Assembly: GCA_001586965.3 (NCBI GenBank)
Contig: LUCW03001604.1
Span: 1 to 64,000 of the forward strand
Origin: Sphaeroforma sirkka
Lineage: Eukaryota > Opisthokonta > Ichthyosporea > Ichthyophonida
Direction of reading: 5' to 3'
Length of the DNA stretch: 64,000 nt
The notes below the pieces were generated by a model. It saw only the letters and a program-made list of their open reading frames with translations. It ran no database searches and was not told the DNA's origin. A program made the translations under genes and the position numbers. How positions within the stretch are numbered: position 1 is the stretch's first letter; every line of letters begins with the position of its first letter. Shown here one piece after another: positions 20,128 through 31,022 of the stretch.

Positions 20128-22000
20128 CTATAGTGGTTCAGGAAAGATTGATGGGAAGAAGCGGTCAGTAAATTCCCGTTTGACGTTTTGGCCAAGTGAG
20201 TCGACAATGGAAGATATACGCTGTGTCAATTCGGGCCGGTGTTGACAAAACACTGTTACTATCGAATGTTCCATATATTCGCTTGCTGACCTACTAAGTA
20301 GAGTACCCACCTCTGTGGTACGGATCGGGTCTGCGCCGTGTAGTACCGCGGAATGGATTAGTTCAGAGTACGAAATACCGAGAAGGACCAGGTTATCCGT
20401 CATAATCCGGTCGAGGAGCGAGGATGGGGGTAAGCCAATGCCGCACCAGACCACGGATGAATTCGGTATGTGTTGGCTGGCCTGGATCGGAAGTATCATG
20501 GGCGGAACCGACAAGCGCGATGATTTGGTTTGAACCGAAATTTGGAAGTAGTACTTCAGCAGCGTGATTAGCCGGGGTATGGGGAGCATCTGCTGATGTG
20601 TCAGGGACGGGTGAGGGTACGGTGGTTCTTCAACGTGCTGGAGAAACGATCCAAGGTGTTCGTGGAGGGTCCAGATACCGTGGAAGTCATGGCACTCCTG
20701 TAATTGCTGAAGGAGGTCAGGGCCAATGGGCGGCAGTTAGGACGCGTCTGATGAGGTTTATCATTTAACGCGGGGTCCCCCATTGTAGATGGTAGAGGCC
20801 CCCCCCCCCGGGTTCCGGGGGCCCGTCCTGTCCCCTCCCTTCGGGGTCCCCCACTCTTTACAAGAGTGGGCATGCCCGATTGTAAGATAAACTAGAAGGT
20901 GGTGATCTCCATGTTTATTTCTCTTACTCGAAGATCCTCCTTTAGAGTACCTAGCAAACCTTAGCCATCTAAATAACTACCATCGTGGAGGGACCTCCCC
21001 AATCTACTTTCCCTCAGACGTGAGAGGTATTCTTGATCAGGGAGCTTGCGCGGTTTCTTATTTACCGCCTTCCCTTTCGAGGTTACTCGGTGGGCCAGGA
21101 ATAGAGTGGATAGAGTATCATAAACCTGTTCCCACGTAAGTCGGGATAGATAAAACTTTGTTTCATGTCCTTTGTCTCGAGCCTCAGTTGCGTACTTACG
21201 TCGCAACTCGGTGTACAGGCTTTCACGGTCGTTGTTCCCTATGTTCTGACAGAAAACATGCATAACCAGGAACTCGTACCATCACCGAACCTTGTCCTTT
21301 GTTATATCTGCATGTTTGAGGCCAGCATCGAGTTCTAGAATGTAACTCTGAATAGGAGTATTCCCAACTGGTTCAGTTAAGATTGAACTCAGTCCTGGAC
21401 TGCGCATGTTCTTGCCTAATAAGGACGTAACCACCCAATACACAGCTGGCCAGTCACAACAAGTGTCTAGCTCATACTGGTGTCGCTGCAGGATCAAGTA
21501 ACTTGTTCCTGTAGGGTCAAACGACTGCATTAAAGCAGAAATCCATTGCTGGAGAGCGATGTCATTCGTCTCCAGCATGACTGTAAACGCATTAAGCGTA
21601 CGGGCTAGCGTGTCGAGGTCGTGGTTGTTTATAAACTCGACCTGCTCGACCTGCTTGCGGTTGGCATCATAGTTCGACTTAAGTCGAATGATCTGTCCTT
21701 TGTACTTCTGGTTATCCCGGTGGTCTTGTCCACGTTGGGCCTGAAGTAGCTGATCGATGTGCTTCTGTTTGATCGCGATCATATTAGCAAAATATGATAC
21801 GTCATCAGTACGGTGCTCGTCATGGGTGATTTCCATCGTAATGGTGTAATCGTCGACCGATTATTAAGTTCGGTCACCTCATCAGAGCGGAAATCCTCTG
21901 CGGGTTGGTGTGATGCGGCACGATCAAAGCTAATAAATTCGACATCGTTAACACGTTCACGGGGGTGTATATTACTCCTTGTAAAGTCCATGGTCAAGGC
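20128..22000 (-). pseudogene. C gag region
   Basis: Helical gag-like stretches: HTDDVSYFANMIAIKQKHI-type N-terminal helices (around 21282-21836), a block with LSRLTWEQVYDTLSTLF (near 21100), comparable with the MPWSVFEKIV part of B gag, and a Cys/His-rich part near 19840-19960. A GC-rich block (20770-20878) interrupts it. Fossil with several breaks; the boundaries are approximate. Confidence 0.6.
20770..20878. other. GC-rich palindromic block within C
   Basis: It contains GGGGTCCCCCA twice (near 20773 and 20843), an 11-base C run (20799-20809), CCGGGTTCCGG and a hairpin CCCACTCT-ttac-AAGAGTGGG. The composition is unlike its AT-rich surroundings. It could be a small inserted element or, less likely, an assembly artefact. 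Confidence 0.5.
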
Positions 22001-22147
22001 CTTTCGGTGCTCTGTTCCTTGGGTAGTAGTTGGTATTATAATCTCGGGTGAGACATGCGTCTGGATGACATACCAAGAAAAAAACTGGTTTCCGACGATT
22101 GTGACATACCTCTATCTGTTCTTTGTTAAATAACTTTCTCTAGAAGT

Positions 22148-22165
22148 ACTAAGTGTTCATGACCA
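22148..22165 (-). other. primer-binding site of C
   Basis: TGGTCATGAACACTTAG... on the minus strand, two bases from the LTR edge, nearly the same as in B1 and B2. Confidence 0.6.
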
Positions 22166-22167
22166 CA

Positions 22168-22256
22168 TGCCTAATTTGTAGATAGACATAAGAACGTAAG
22201 TCAAGTCAATATTGGCTAATATAAATAAAGTTCCATCTGAAGAAGAATTATAAATA
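22168..22256 (-). repeat. 5' LTR of C, partial
   Basis: Matches the inner end of the B LTRs (TGCCTAATTTGTAGATAGAC...). It stops at about 22256, where plus-strand RNase H sequence begins. Confidence 0.7.
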
Positions 22257-22800
22257 TTTTCATTACTTAAAGCCTTTCAGTCACCTACGGCTGCACAAAG
22301 AATCTTTGGGAAAGCTCTGGACTAAAGAAAAAGTAAAGTAATGGACGAACCCATCATGGAATACCCTGTGGATGGCGTCCCATTCCAAGTAGCAACCGAC
22401 GCTTCAGATCGAGCGGTAGGTGGAGCGCTATACCAAACAATAAATGGTAAGCCACGTTACATACAATTCTTTAGCAAGAGTTATAATAAGAGTCAACGGA
22501 ATTACCCTACCGTTAAACAAGCGCTCCTTGCTATAGTTACTGCACTAAGACAGTTTAAAGACTACCTTTATGGAAGTTACTTCACTGTCGCCTGTGATCA
22601 AAAGTCTTTAATATATTTAAAAGACATGAACCCTGATTCACAGTTGGTGAGCCGCTGGCATGACATTATTGCTAAGTTTGCTTTTAACATTACACACATA
22701 CCAGGAATACATAATCATCTTCCTGACATGCTCTCTCGACTTGCCCCTGACTACCAGAAAACAGTTAAAAAGTTATTAGCAACCGATTGGATGCTTTATA
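22257..22800 (+). mobile_element. fragment G of a B-type element (RNase H)
   Basis: A plus-strand piece nearly identical to the B2 RNase H region: PVDGVPFQVATDASDRAVGG, FFSKSYNKSQRNYPTVKQ, CDQKSLIYLKDMNPDSQLV and HIPGIHNHLPDMLSRL. It shows no LTR or flanking duplication. Its orientation is opposite to C. Fossil. Confidence 0.85.
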
Positions 22801-23730
22801 ATGTAAAAATAGCGGGTTCCTAATAGTAGTTGCACAGTTAACGTATATTTTAAACGTATCAACGTTTGTACTAATCATACTGGAATACGTTTAACGAATT
22901 GGACATGAACAAGAACTGCGATAATCAAGATTCTGAACATGTGACAATACTCAGTATAGTATGGAACTCTACTGTGGACAATTAGGTAGTTTTCCAAATA
23001 TATATTGGTTTTTTTCCACTGAAATGAAAATTGTACAAAATGTAGGAAAGACACCAATCTGATACCTGAAAATGACACTTTGGGCATCTCTGATTAAAGG
23101 GAGTACCATGAGAGAGGGTCTCAGGCATGAAATGGTTGATGGTACAAACCTATAGTATAATTCGATAATAATCCCAGAGCAAGATAACCCACTGAGAAAA
23201 GGACAGGATCAGAGTTGGTAGAATCCAGGACAACATGGTATTGATTCCTCCTAGCCAGCCAACTAGATGTGCCCGTCTATGCCTTAAATGGGATGGGGAT
23301 CTAGGTAACAAGTGATGGGGTTTAGGTGCAGATACATACTGCACCATCTTGGTGTTTCTTCATTTTATTTTTATTTTCTTAAGTTGGACTTAGAGGTATT
23401 CTATTGGTTAGTTTGATTGGGTAATTGTTTCGAGGCGTGAAATGTAAATTAAGCGTCCAATGAAATGATATTTAATCTTAGTAACTAAAATAAAATAAAT
23501 CTAGACCGAAGTAGTGAGTGATTAGAGCGAAGCATATAGACAATAGTCTCAGTCTAAAATCCCCTAATCTTTTGCTCATTACCAAGGACTGAAGCTAAAC
23601 CTATTTAACATTTTACATATTAACGTTTTAACGTATTGTCTTATTAACGTAAACGTCTTGGTATCGTATAGTCAGCCTAGAGGAGAGCGACTTTTACATA
23701 TTTTTAAGTTTATAATACGCTATCGATATT
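22801..23730 (+). other. non-coding stretch before F gag; probable LTR or leader of F
   Basis: AT-rich, with no gene I can support. Around 23260-23290 (CAACTAGATGTGCC) it resembles LTR E (CAACCAGATGTGCC). Its place just before gag suggests LTR plus leader, but I could not fix TG...CA edges or a primer-binding site. Confidence 0.4.
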
Positions 23731-25640
23731 ATGACGAAAGGAAAAAATAAGGCAGCACATGTAGCTAAGGCTGCAAGCGCGAAAGGGTTTACTGTAGGCG
23801 AAGAAAAGCAGAAAACACACCCGACACCATCAGTAGAATCTGAAGCAACTGAGATCACGCCGGTACAACCGGCACCAACTCTGAGAAGACGAAAACGTAA
23901 GAAGTTGGTTGACTCGGTCGTAGATGCATCCGGAGGAAATGTGACAACGGAGCTACGAAAGCCACCAGCGAAGAATGCGAAATCTCGAAAGGGAAAGGCC
24001 GATAAAACGCAATCCTCGGAAAATTCAACTTCAGAGGAACTGCGACATGCACTGGAACCAGATGTATTATCTCCATCAGTGGACACGCGCACAGCGCGGA
24101 GGCAAGACCCCATCTATCACATGATATCCCAAGATATAAAAAATTTCATGAAAAACTACCAACCAATGGTACATGATCTGAGATCCACTAAGCAGCGGAA
24201 GAAAAAGCAAGCCGCAGCAAAGGATCAAAGTCATGGTGAATCAGGAGAAGATGACTCGTAGGATGTGCCAATAGCACACACATTATTGAACCAGCCCCAA
24301 ATCAAACGTATCGGAGGGGGAACAACTGCGTTTCGTGGATATAGGTCCAGATAAAGTGAACCAGACACTTTACTGTCATGACGATGATTCGGGTACTAGG
24401 TTGGATTCGCAATTCCTGCGTTTACTAAAAACATCACTCCGACCGGCTTGGCGATAGAACTTTGATCTGGGCCATCCATACCAGACTCAGATCGATATCC
24501 AAGAGGAGGGTCAACGAGAGTTGATCCGTCAGCGGGCCAATCGGGCATGGGTGTTTCGAAACACGTATGGAATGTACTTTCCGGATGTAATGAAGACCAA
24601 ACCGGATAGTACAATCTCACCGAGGTATGTAATGAATGCAGCGGTAAGAAATTTTGGGCTTGATTTGTTTAGAGATTCTAAATACTACAATCAGTTAGTA
24701 ACAATGAAAACAAACCAGATCATGCTTATAGCCAATCTACGGAAGAACCTATGGTTCGAAGCAGCACAGCAGAGCTTCAAGCCATCCTCTTACTAGTACA
24801 ACAAGTTAGAGAAGGCGAAACAAGCGATCACTAAGCTGAAAATGTGGAATGAGCAGAGCGAGATGATCGTCCACTTATTTTCGACGGACCCTCGACCGGA
24901 ATTGCTTGTATCGATCATGATACCACCAGAAGAAGGAACACCGGTGTCCCACTACTTACTAGAGTTGGACACACACATGTCACGGACACATACAGGAGAT
25001 GTCACCTGACAAAATATCCGGTACAGACAATCTTTTGGTCAAATCTACATAGGAGAGATCAAGAGATTCTGTACGCCAATATGCATTAATCTTACCTGGA
25101 CAAGGTTCGAGAGATCTCCATTGAAGGACCTACATACGGCATTATGAAGCTAGCAGACTTAACCTGGGCTGAGTTTTACTCAAGATCGGATCAGACGTTT
25201 AACAAACGTCCTAGTTCCGTGGTGAAAGTCACTAATTCTCAGAGGAAGGTCGGCAGCAATCTTACCGGGGGATTAGGCAATGGTCGAGACTCTCAATCTA
25301 CTAATGGAGGTCAGAAGGTAAACAAAGAAAATGACAAGAGTGGCAATAAGAATAGAAATACAATTCGTTATGAAGGCCACAAGAACAATGTCATCCTTAA
25401 GAGTAACCAGACTAACAGAAATAGACCGTCGGCAGGCAACCCAAAGCCCCGGCATAGGGAGATCAAGAACTGTAGTGAGACTGATTGCACTTGGCGAATG
25501 ACCCAACATGAGCAGAATGGCAGATGGAATGAAAGGCATGCAGAAAAGGTGTGAGCACTTTATCGAGAAGTGTGCCGACTGTACCGGGACTGGAGGTTAC
25601 CACAAGCTGACATGCAAGGTGCAACCAAAGGTTGAAGTTA
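23731..25640 (+). pseudogene. F gag region
   Basis: Begins MTKGKNKAAHVAKAASAKG, a Lys-rich start like that of B gag (MAKGNSKGKGAA). A basic stretch (LRRRKRKK) and an acidic C-terminal tail follow in the first block. Later blocks (24521-24796 and 25144-25554) include LADLTWAEFYSRSD and a Cys/His stretch (NCSETDCTWRMTQHE) comparable with the zinc region of B. Fossil. Confidence 0.65.
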
Positions 25641-25660
25641 AGTGACAAACATACCGGGTC

Positions 25661-26130
25661 TTGTCATTGAAACAAAAGAACACACCTCGAGACGAGTGTG
25701 TAATCCTCGATATACGAGCTAACGGACACGAAATAAAAGGGTTGTTGGATCCGGGCTCGCAAATTTCATGTATATCCTCTAGATTCTATAAAATAACAGA
25801 CGTAACTCGTAAGTCAGAACTTACTATATTGAGGTTAGCTGATGAAGGAGAGATCATTTGCAGAGAAATGGCAATGTATCTTAGGTTGGCATTGACAGAC
25901 CAACGTACTACAGTTACTAAGGCAGTCATATGTAACACATCACCTGACTATGATTTCATAGTAGGTACGAGTGATTTGATGTCCTTAGTCATCACAATTA
26001 CAGGCATACCTACTAACATTGAACCACAAAAGGATCAGTTGGACGACAGCTTGTTGAAACCGGTGTATAAACCTTCGAAAACTGTGAAAGAGATGATCCC
26101 TCACTTCACAGAGAAAATTAAGGACTTAAT
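25661..26130 (+). pseudogene. F protease
   Basis: The retropepsin block is IKGLLDPGSQISCISSRF, with D-P-G at the place of the usual DTG or DSG. A second block, DYDFIVGTSDLMSLVI, matches the B2 LIIGMTDLLSLGI region. The same D-P-G is seen in B2 and D, so it is a group trait here. Confidence 0.7.
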
Positions 26131-26577
26131 TTTTGAGAACGACAAGATTCAGATCACTAACTGGGCTAAGTTTTGTCTAGACCTGACAAGAGTCGATTTC
26201 TCGAAGCTGAAGTGTCCTACACGTAACTATGTTGCATGACGTCATGAACAGGTTGTACGAGCACAGGTTAGAGGATGGTTAGATGACGGATTGATCGCAG
26301 TCAACTACGAGCCGACTCCCGTCAACCTAGCGCTTCTAGCCGTCGACCAATTTAGCTCTGATGGGACACTGAACAAGGTTCGAGTGTGTTTGGATATGAG
26401 CCCAATTAACGCTTTGATACCGACACACAATTTTCACTTACCAAAGATAAACGAATTACTCAGGCGCATGGAGGAAGCTAAACTATTATCCACCATTGAC
26501 CTGAAGCATGGCTATCACCAGATGAAGATCTACAAACCACACCGGAAGTATTTCACCTTCACCTGGAAGGGTCAGCA
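26131..26577 (+). pseudogene. F reverse transcriptase, N-terminal part
   Basis: TPVNLALLAVDQFSSDGTLNK, RVCLDMSPINALIP, FHLPKINELLRRM, and STIDLKHGYHQMKIY (first catalytic Asp) then FTFTWKGQ. It matches B2. It ends at the A2 LTR. Confidence 0.85.
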
Positions 26578-26823
26578 TGTAGTAAGTATACGTGAGATAA
26601 CTGTATCTCAACGTTCTCCTCCTCAGGGAGGGGACGTTGTTCATTTATTAGTAATTATAAACAGTAATCCTAAAATGACTGACTCTTAAATGAGTCATTA
26701 GTCATGTGCTGTAAAACCAGCAAAACCCTAAAACCCAGTTTATCAGATTATTCTGATAAACTGTAAAACTTGTAATAAACCTAAAATAATCAAATAAATA
26801 TAAGTACTTGTATTCTGACCACA
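26578..26823 (-). repeat. 3' LTR of A2 (246 bp)
   Basis: Same edges and hairpins as the A1 LTRs. Followed on its inner side by the run of ten C (G on the minus strand) of the polypurine tract. Confidence 0.92.
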
Positions 26824-26898
26824 CCCCCCCCCAAACTGAAGCACTGAACAAAGCAGTGTGCCAGTTTCAGAGATGATAAGAATAGCATAGTACCTTAT

Positions 26899-27060
26899 GT
26901 GCTGGCATTATCCTCGAGAGCTAGAGCATTGTGCTGGCATTTATCCTCGAGAGCTAGAGCATTGTGCTGGCATTTATCCTCGAGAGCTAGAGCATTGTGC
27001 TGGCATTTATCCTCAGAGAGCTAGAGCATTGTGCTGGCATTTTACCTCAGAGAGCTAGAG
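26899..27060. repeat. minisatellite 1 of A2 (33-bp units)
   Basis: Five units, the same as 7588-7749 of A1 in sequence and number. Confidence 0.85.
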
Positions 27061-27282
27061 GACCCGATGTGTACGTCTCGAGCGACCCGTCGTGTTTGAA
27101 TTCTTGAAGCTACTGTTCATCTGTGTCAGCATATAGGAGTTTGGCAAGTACAATATAGGACTGTATTTGTGTCGGAGAAAAACTGCCAGTGGCAGAAACC
27201 GTGCAAACCATTAACCCGCTGTTTCAAAACAATGCCCAAGGAGTTGTTTGATTGATTTCGCTGTGTTATACTCCGAAGCAAG

Positions 27283-27812
27283 AGTGGCTCATTTAACCGC
27301 GAGCTTGAGCCGCTGACGATTTTCCCTCGCGAGCTCGAGTGCTAACCGTTTATTCTCGCGAGCTCGAGTGGCTGGTTTATACTCGGGAGCTAGAGTCGCT
27401 GCTTTTTTATACTCAAGAGCTCGAGAGGCTGGTTTATACTCGGGAGCTAGAGTTGCTGGTTTATACTCGGGAGCTAGAGTCGCTGCTTTTTTATACTCAA
27501 GAGCTCGAGAGGCTGGTTTATACTCGGGAGCTAGAGTTGCTGGTTTATACTCGGGAGCTAGAGTCGCTGCTTTTTTATACTCAAGAGCTCAGAGTGGCTG
27601 GTTTATACTCGGGAGCTAGAGTTGCTGGTTTATACTCGGGAGCTAGAGTCGCTGCTTTTTTATACTCAAGTGCTCGAGTGGCTGGTTTATACTCGGGAGC
27701 TAGAGTTGCTGGTTTATACTCGGGAGCTAGAGTCGCTGCTTTTTTATACTCAAGAGCTCGAGTGGCTGGTTTATACTCGGGAGCTAGAGTTGCTGGTTTA
27801 TGCTCCAGAGCT
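27283..27812. repeat. minisatellite 2 of A2, expanded (27-30-bp units)
   Basis: About 18 units, against about 11 in A1. Pairs of the TCGCTGC and TGGCTGG unit types have multiplied in blocks. On the plus strand it stays open and would read as repeats of RELE with LVYT or LLFYTQ, but this is most likely only a result of the unit lengths. Confidence 0.85.
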
Positions 27813-27855
27813 TGAGCTCGATATCCGAGAACAAAGTTATATTGAAGATAAAGTA

Positions 27856-29717
27856 TTAGAACTGTGCACGTTGGCGCTTACGTGTCCGTGTCTGCGAAGC
27901 TTTGTGGTAGGCCGCGATATCGTTGGCATCATCAAAAGCTTCTGCTGTTTCCCACGTTGGTTCGCCTTCTCGCCATCTCACCAGGTATTCTAATTTCCCC
28001 GTCTCATCATTCGTACGATGTGTGATAATATGGCGAAACTCACCCCTCCTTCGGTCCATAAGTCTTCGTTAATTGGTGGGTCTGTGCGTCTATGCACTAA
28101 ACGGAGGAGTTCCACCCGTACCGGTTTGGTCTTGAATTCTGGTGGGGCGGAACCATCCTTGTTCGCTAACTCGTAGCGTTGGCCGTGTCTAGCTTTGACT
28201 ACATATGGTCCAAACAATGGCCGCATAGCCTTCGTTGTTCGGTCTTCTGATCGTACCATGACCACATCTCCTACGTCGAAATGTACCAAGTCGTGAGCAT
28301 GCAGGCGGTCAAATGTCGTCGTAAGCTTGCCTGTATACTTCTTGGTAATGTGGTGGAGGGTCGGCAATATAGTGTCCTGTAACTGGTCTAATCGTTGTGC
28401 CCAGGTGTCATTTGTCATCGGCTGAGAATCCGGTAACTCGTCCGTGAAATCGGCGAACGGAACATGGCGGCGGCCAAAGTACACGCTAAACGGTGCACTC
28501 TTATGGCGACGGGATATCCGAAGGTTCTGGTATAGCATCGTAAACGGAAGGCGTTCGTCCCATCGAAGGGGAACTGCCTCACAGCATTGTCGAATAGAAC
28601 GTGTAATCTCCTTGTGACGTCGTTCTGCCGCGCCCAGCACTTGGGGTCGATATGGTGGAGACACCTTATGTAGCATCCCCACTTCCTGGACCAGAAGCTC
28701 CACTAACTTGTTGGTGAACTCCTTCCCCATGTCTGTTTGGATCTTACGGGGGAAACCATGTTCGCCAAAAATCTCTATGAGTGTCTGTGTCGTGGTTTCC
28801 TTTGTCTTGTCCGGTGTGGCTCGAAGGATAGAATAGCCTGTGGCGATGTCTAAGACGTGAAGAATATAATTGTTCTTGCGTCTGGACTCCAGTGGCATCG
28901 GGATGTAGTCCACTTGAATATGGTCCCACGGGTAGCGTGCATCGATGCTAATCATCGGGTGGAAACCTTTACGAAGTGTGTCCTGTCCCAAACATGTGCC
29001 ACATTGCCGCTTAACTTCTGTGGCTAACTCAAGTGCCCCTGGCCAAATGTGACCGTTCTGACGAAGTTGTTGGACTGTGTCCGCCGCCCCATGATGTCCT
29101 TGTTCGTGTTGCGCTTGCGTGAGTTGCGTACGACGCTGTTTCTCCGCCGGACTCGCTTGTGCAAACGCCGGTTGACCCTCTGCATCTGCCAGTGCCACTG
29201 AGATTTCTCGCGCTGTGTCTAAGCACATGACATATTTTGTATGCTTTGGTTCTGCAAAACCAAGTCGCTGTGAAAACAGCGGGTCCAGTTTGAATCCATT
29301 GGGAGGACCCACCCGTGCTACTACGGTGTGACCCCATGGTGTCTTCCCACATGCGTACTTAGCGTACTTGAGGAACGTGTGTGGTGTCCGTGGTACCAGC
29401 ACCGGTTCTGTCTGCAATAACTGCTTGAACAGGTCGAACCATGGTGCTCTTGGTACCCATGGTAGACATACTGTGGCCCGTGCGCCGTCGGCTCGTATCT
29501 TGCGTAACATCCTGTGTATCTGTTCCCAAGGCGGGTTCATCCATCCATCGACTATCGACCAGTCGTGGGCAAACGCTCCTTCCCCATCATCCTTCGTCCA
29601 GAACCGAGGAAGCTGAGCGTTGGTTGGGTCCGCAAATACATCTATGTCATTCGGTCCAAAGTGTTGTTGCGCTTGTTCAAAGTAACTAGGGAATAACTGC
29701 CAGCCGTCGGTATACAT
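27856..29717 (-). pseudogene. A2 methyltransferase-like domain, integrase and chromodomain
   Basis: A long open stretch (575 codons, 27990-29717) beginning at MYTDGWQLFPSYF. It contains DIDVFADPTNAQ, GWMNPPWEQ and CGKTPWGHTVV (methyltransferase-like), then HEQGHH...CGTCL (zinc domain), VDYIPMP, QTDMGKEF and AAERRHKE (integrase core), and GPYVVKARH. The chromodomain (EYLVRWREGEPTWE) is at the low end. Fossil. Confidence 0.85.
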
Positions 29718-30270
29718 TATTTCGAGTTCGTCCTGCTCCGCTGTCCCTCGTGTACTCTACTTAACATGTCCGGGAGCACATTTGACTCTCCTGGTATATG
29801 CGATATGGTAAAGTTGAATGGCGCGATGATATGATGCCATCTCTGAAGCATCGGATTAAGCTTGAGCTGTGTGTTCATATATACAAGGGCCTTGTGGTCC
29901 GTGAAGACCGCAAACCGTTGCCCATCCAAGTATTCCCTGAAATGTGTCAGTCCATATACCAATGCCAGTAACTCCTTCATAGGTGTGGCGTAGTTCTGTT
30001 GCGCATGGTTCAGAGTCTTACTAAAGAACATTAAGTAATGTTTCTTACCGTTGACCCATTGGAATACTGCGCGCCTCCCCTAAACCGTAATCGCTAGCGT
30101 CGGTTTCCAAGTTCAGAGGAATGCCGTCGACCGGAAAGTGTAACGCCATAGCATTCACCACTGCGTCTTTCATTACCTGCCACGCCTGTGCACGTCTCTC
30201 CTCCCAACGATCACCTATCAACTCCTTCTTGACGTTGCCTTCCGCATCGAAATGTCGGTACCGCAAGGAG
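29718..30270 (-). pseudogene. A2 RNase H region
   Basis: MFFSKTLNHAQQNYATPMKE, VFTDHKALVYMN and ISHIPGESNVLPDMLSRV are RNase H blocks; LNLETDASDYGLG is its first active-site block. Fossil. Confidence 0.82.
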
Positions 30271-30332
30271 AGGAAGATTAACAGTCGTTGGTGTCGTTCG
30301 TTTCGTGATCACCAAATCCGTCAACCACTTCT

Positions 30333-31019
30333 TCACTTGTTCATCCACATAGGGGAGCCATCGATCGATACGAAGTTACGCGCCGATCGCCGCATCTGCA
30401 ACGCTTGTTCATGGGTTACTGGGATGGTTACCTCACTCCCTTCCAGACGACAGCGCGCGTTGTCGGCAATTTTCGCATTGGCTTCCAAATCCTGTGCCAA
30501 CCGTTGGCGTACATCGACGGGTTCCGTCGTGTTAGGTGCTTGTCGGCGTGGTATGGGTTCGAGGACCTCTTCTAGTTCTGTGGGGTCTATTGGTGCAAGT
30601 GGCGATTGGATACCGCCTATGTATAGGCCCAAGCCTTTCAACATATCTTGCCCCACTATAACATCTATACCCGTCGGCAAGTTCATCAATTCTAATGAAC
30701 CGTCGATAATTCTGGTACCGTACCTTATAGGTACCACTTCCGTCGTCCCCAGTCGAGGAGTTCGCACCGCCTTGTCAGCTAAATATATAAATGACCCAGG
30801 TGGTGCCGGAGTTATTGGTCGGCCAAGGAGGTCTGCGGATGTCTGTGAGATACAACTTCTATTTGCTCCCGTGTCTATCAAGGCTTTGAACGTACGTCCG
30901 TTGATTTGTACTTGAATATAGACTCGGTTGTCTGACGTCAGCAATGGGTCTTGTATTGCCATCACTGCTCCAATCGTGGTAACAAATATGAAGCTCCTAT
31001 CCGACTCAGACACCCTCAC
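30333..31019 (-). pseudogene. A2 protease region
   Basis: ALIDTGANRSCISQ and VIVGQDMLKGLGLY mark the retropepsin. The frame follows gag closely, as in A4. It ends in the region leading to reverse transcriptase. Confidence 0.85.
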
Positions 31020-31022
31020 CTC

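Larger units (their letters stand above)
16140..22256 (-). mobile_element. Ty3/Gypsy-like element C, related to family B
   Basis: A minus-strand element with integrase, methyltransferase-like domain, RNase H and reverse transcriptase, protease and gag in the order of B2, then a leader, primer-binding site and the start of a 5' LTR at 22168. It is diverged from B2 and has many breaks, so it is older. No 3' LTR is seen; its low end meets a B-like leader of opposite strand. It carries a telomere-like insert near 19018 and a GC-rich palindromic block near 20770. Confidence 0.8.
23731..26577 (+). mobile_element. Ty3/Gypsy-like element F, related to family B (5' half)
   Basis: Plus-strand gag, protease and the start of reverse transcriptase. 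The sequence then ends at the low LTR of A2, and its continuation is not found beyond A2. Fossil with several breaks. Confidence 0.8.

Noticed and set aside
23731-24261. Host nuclear protein gene (Lys-rich 176-codon frame)
   Set aside because: Its start resembles B gag and it is followed by gag-like blocks, protease and reverse transcriptase on the same strand.
27283-27812. CRISPR-like regular repeat array
   Set aside because: Units are tandem with no unique spacers, they vary in length and sequence, and the context is the 3' tail of a eukaryotic retrotransposon.
27339-27815. 158-codon plus-strand open frame of RELE-type repeats as a gene
   Set aside because: It is the reading of the minisatellite units, runs opposite to the element's own genes, and changes with unit number between copies.
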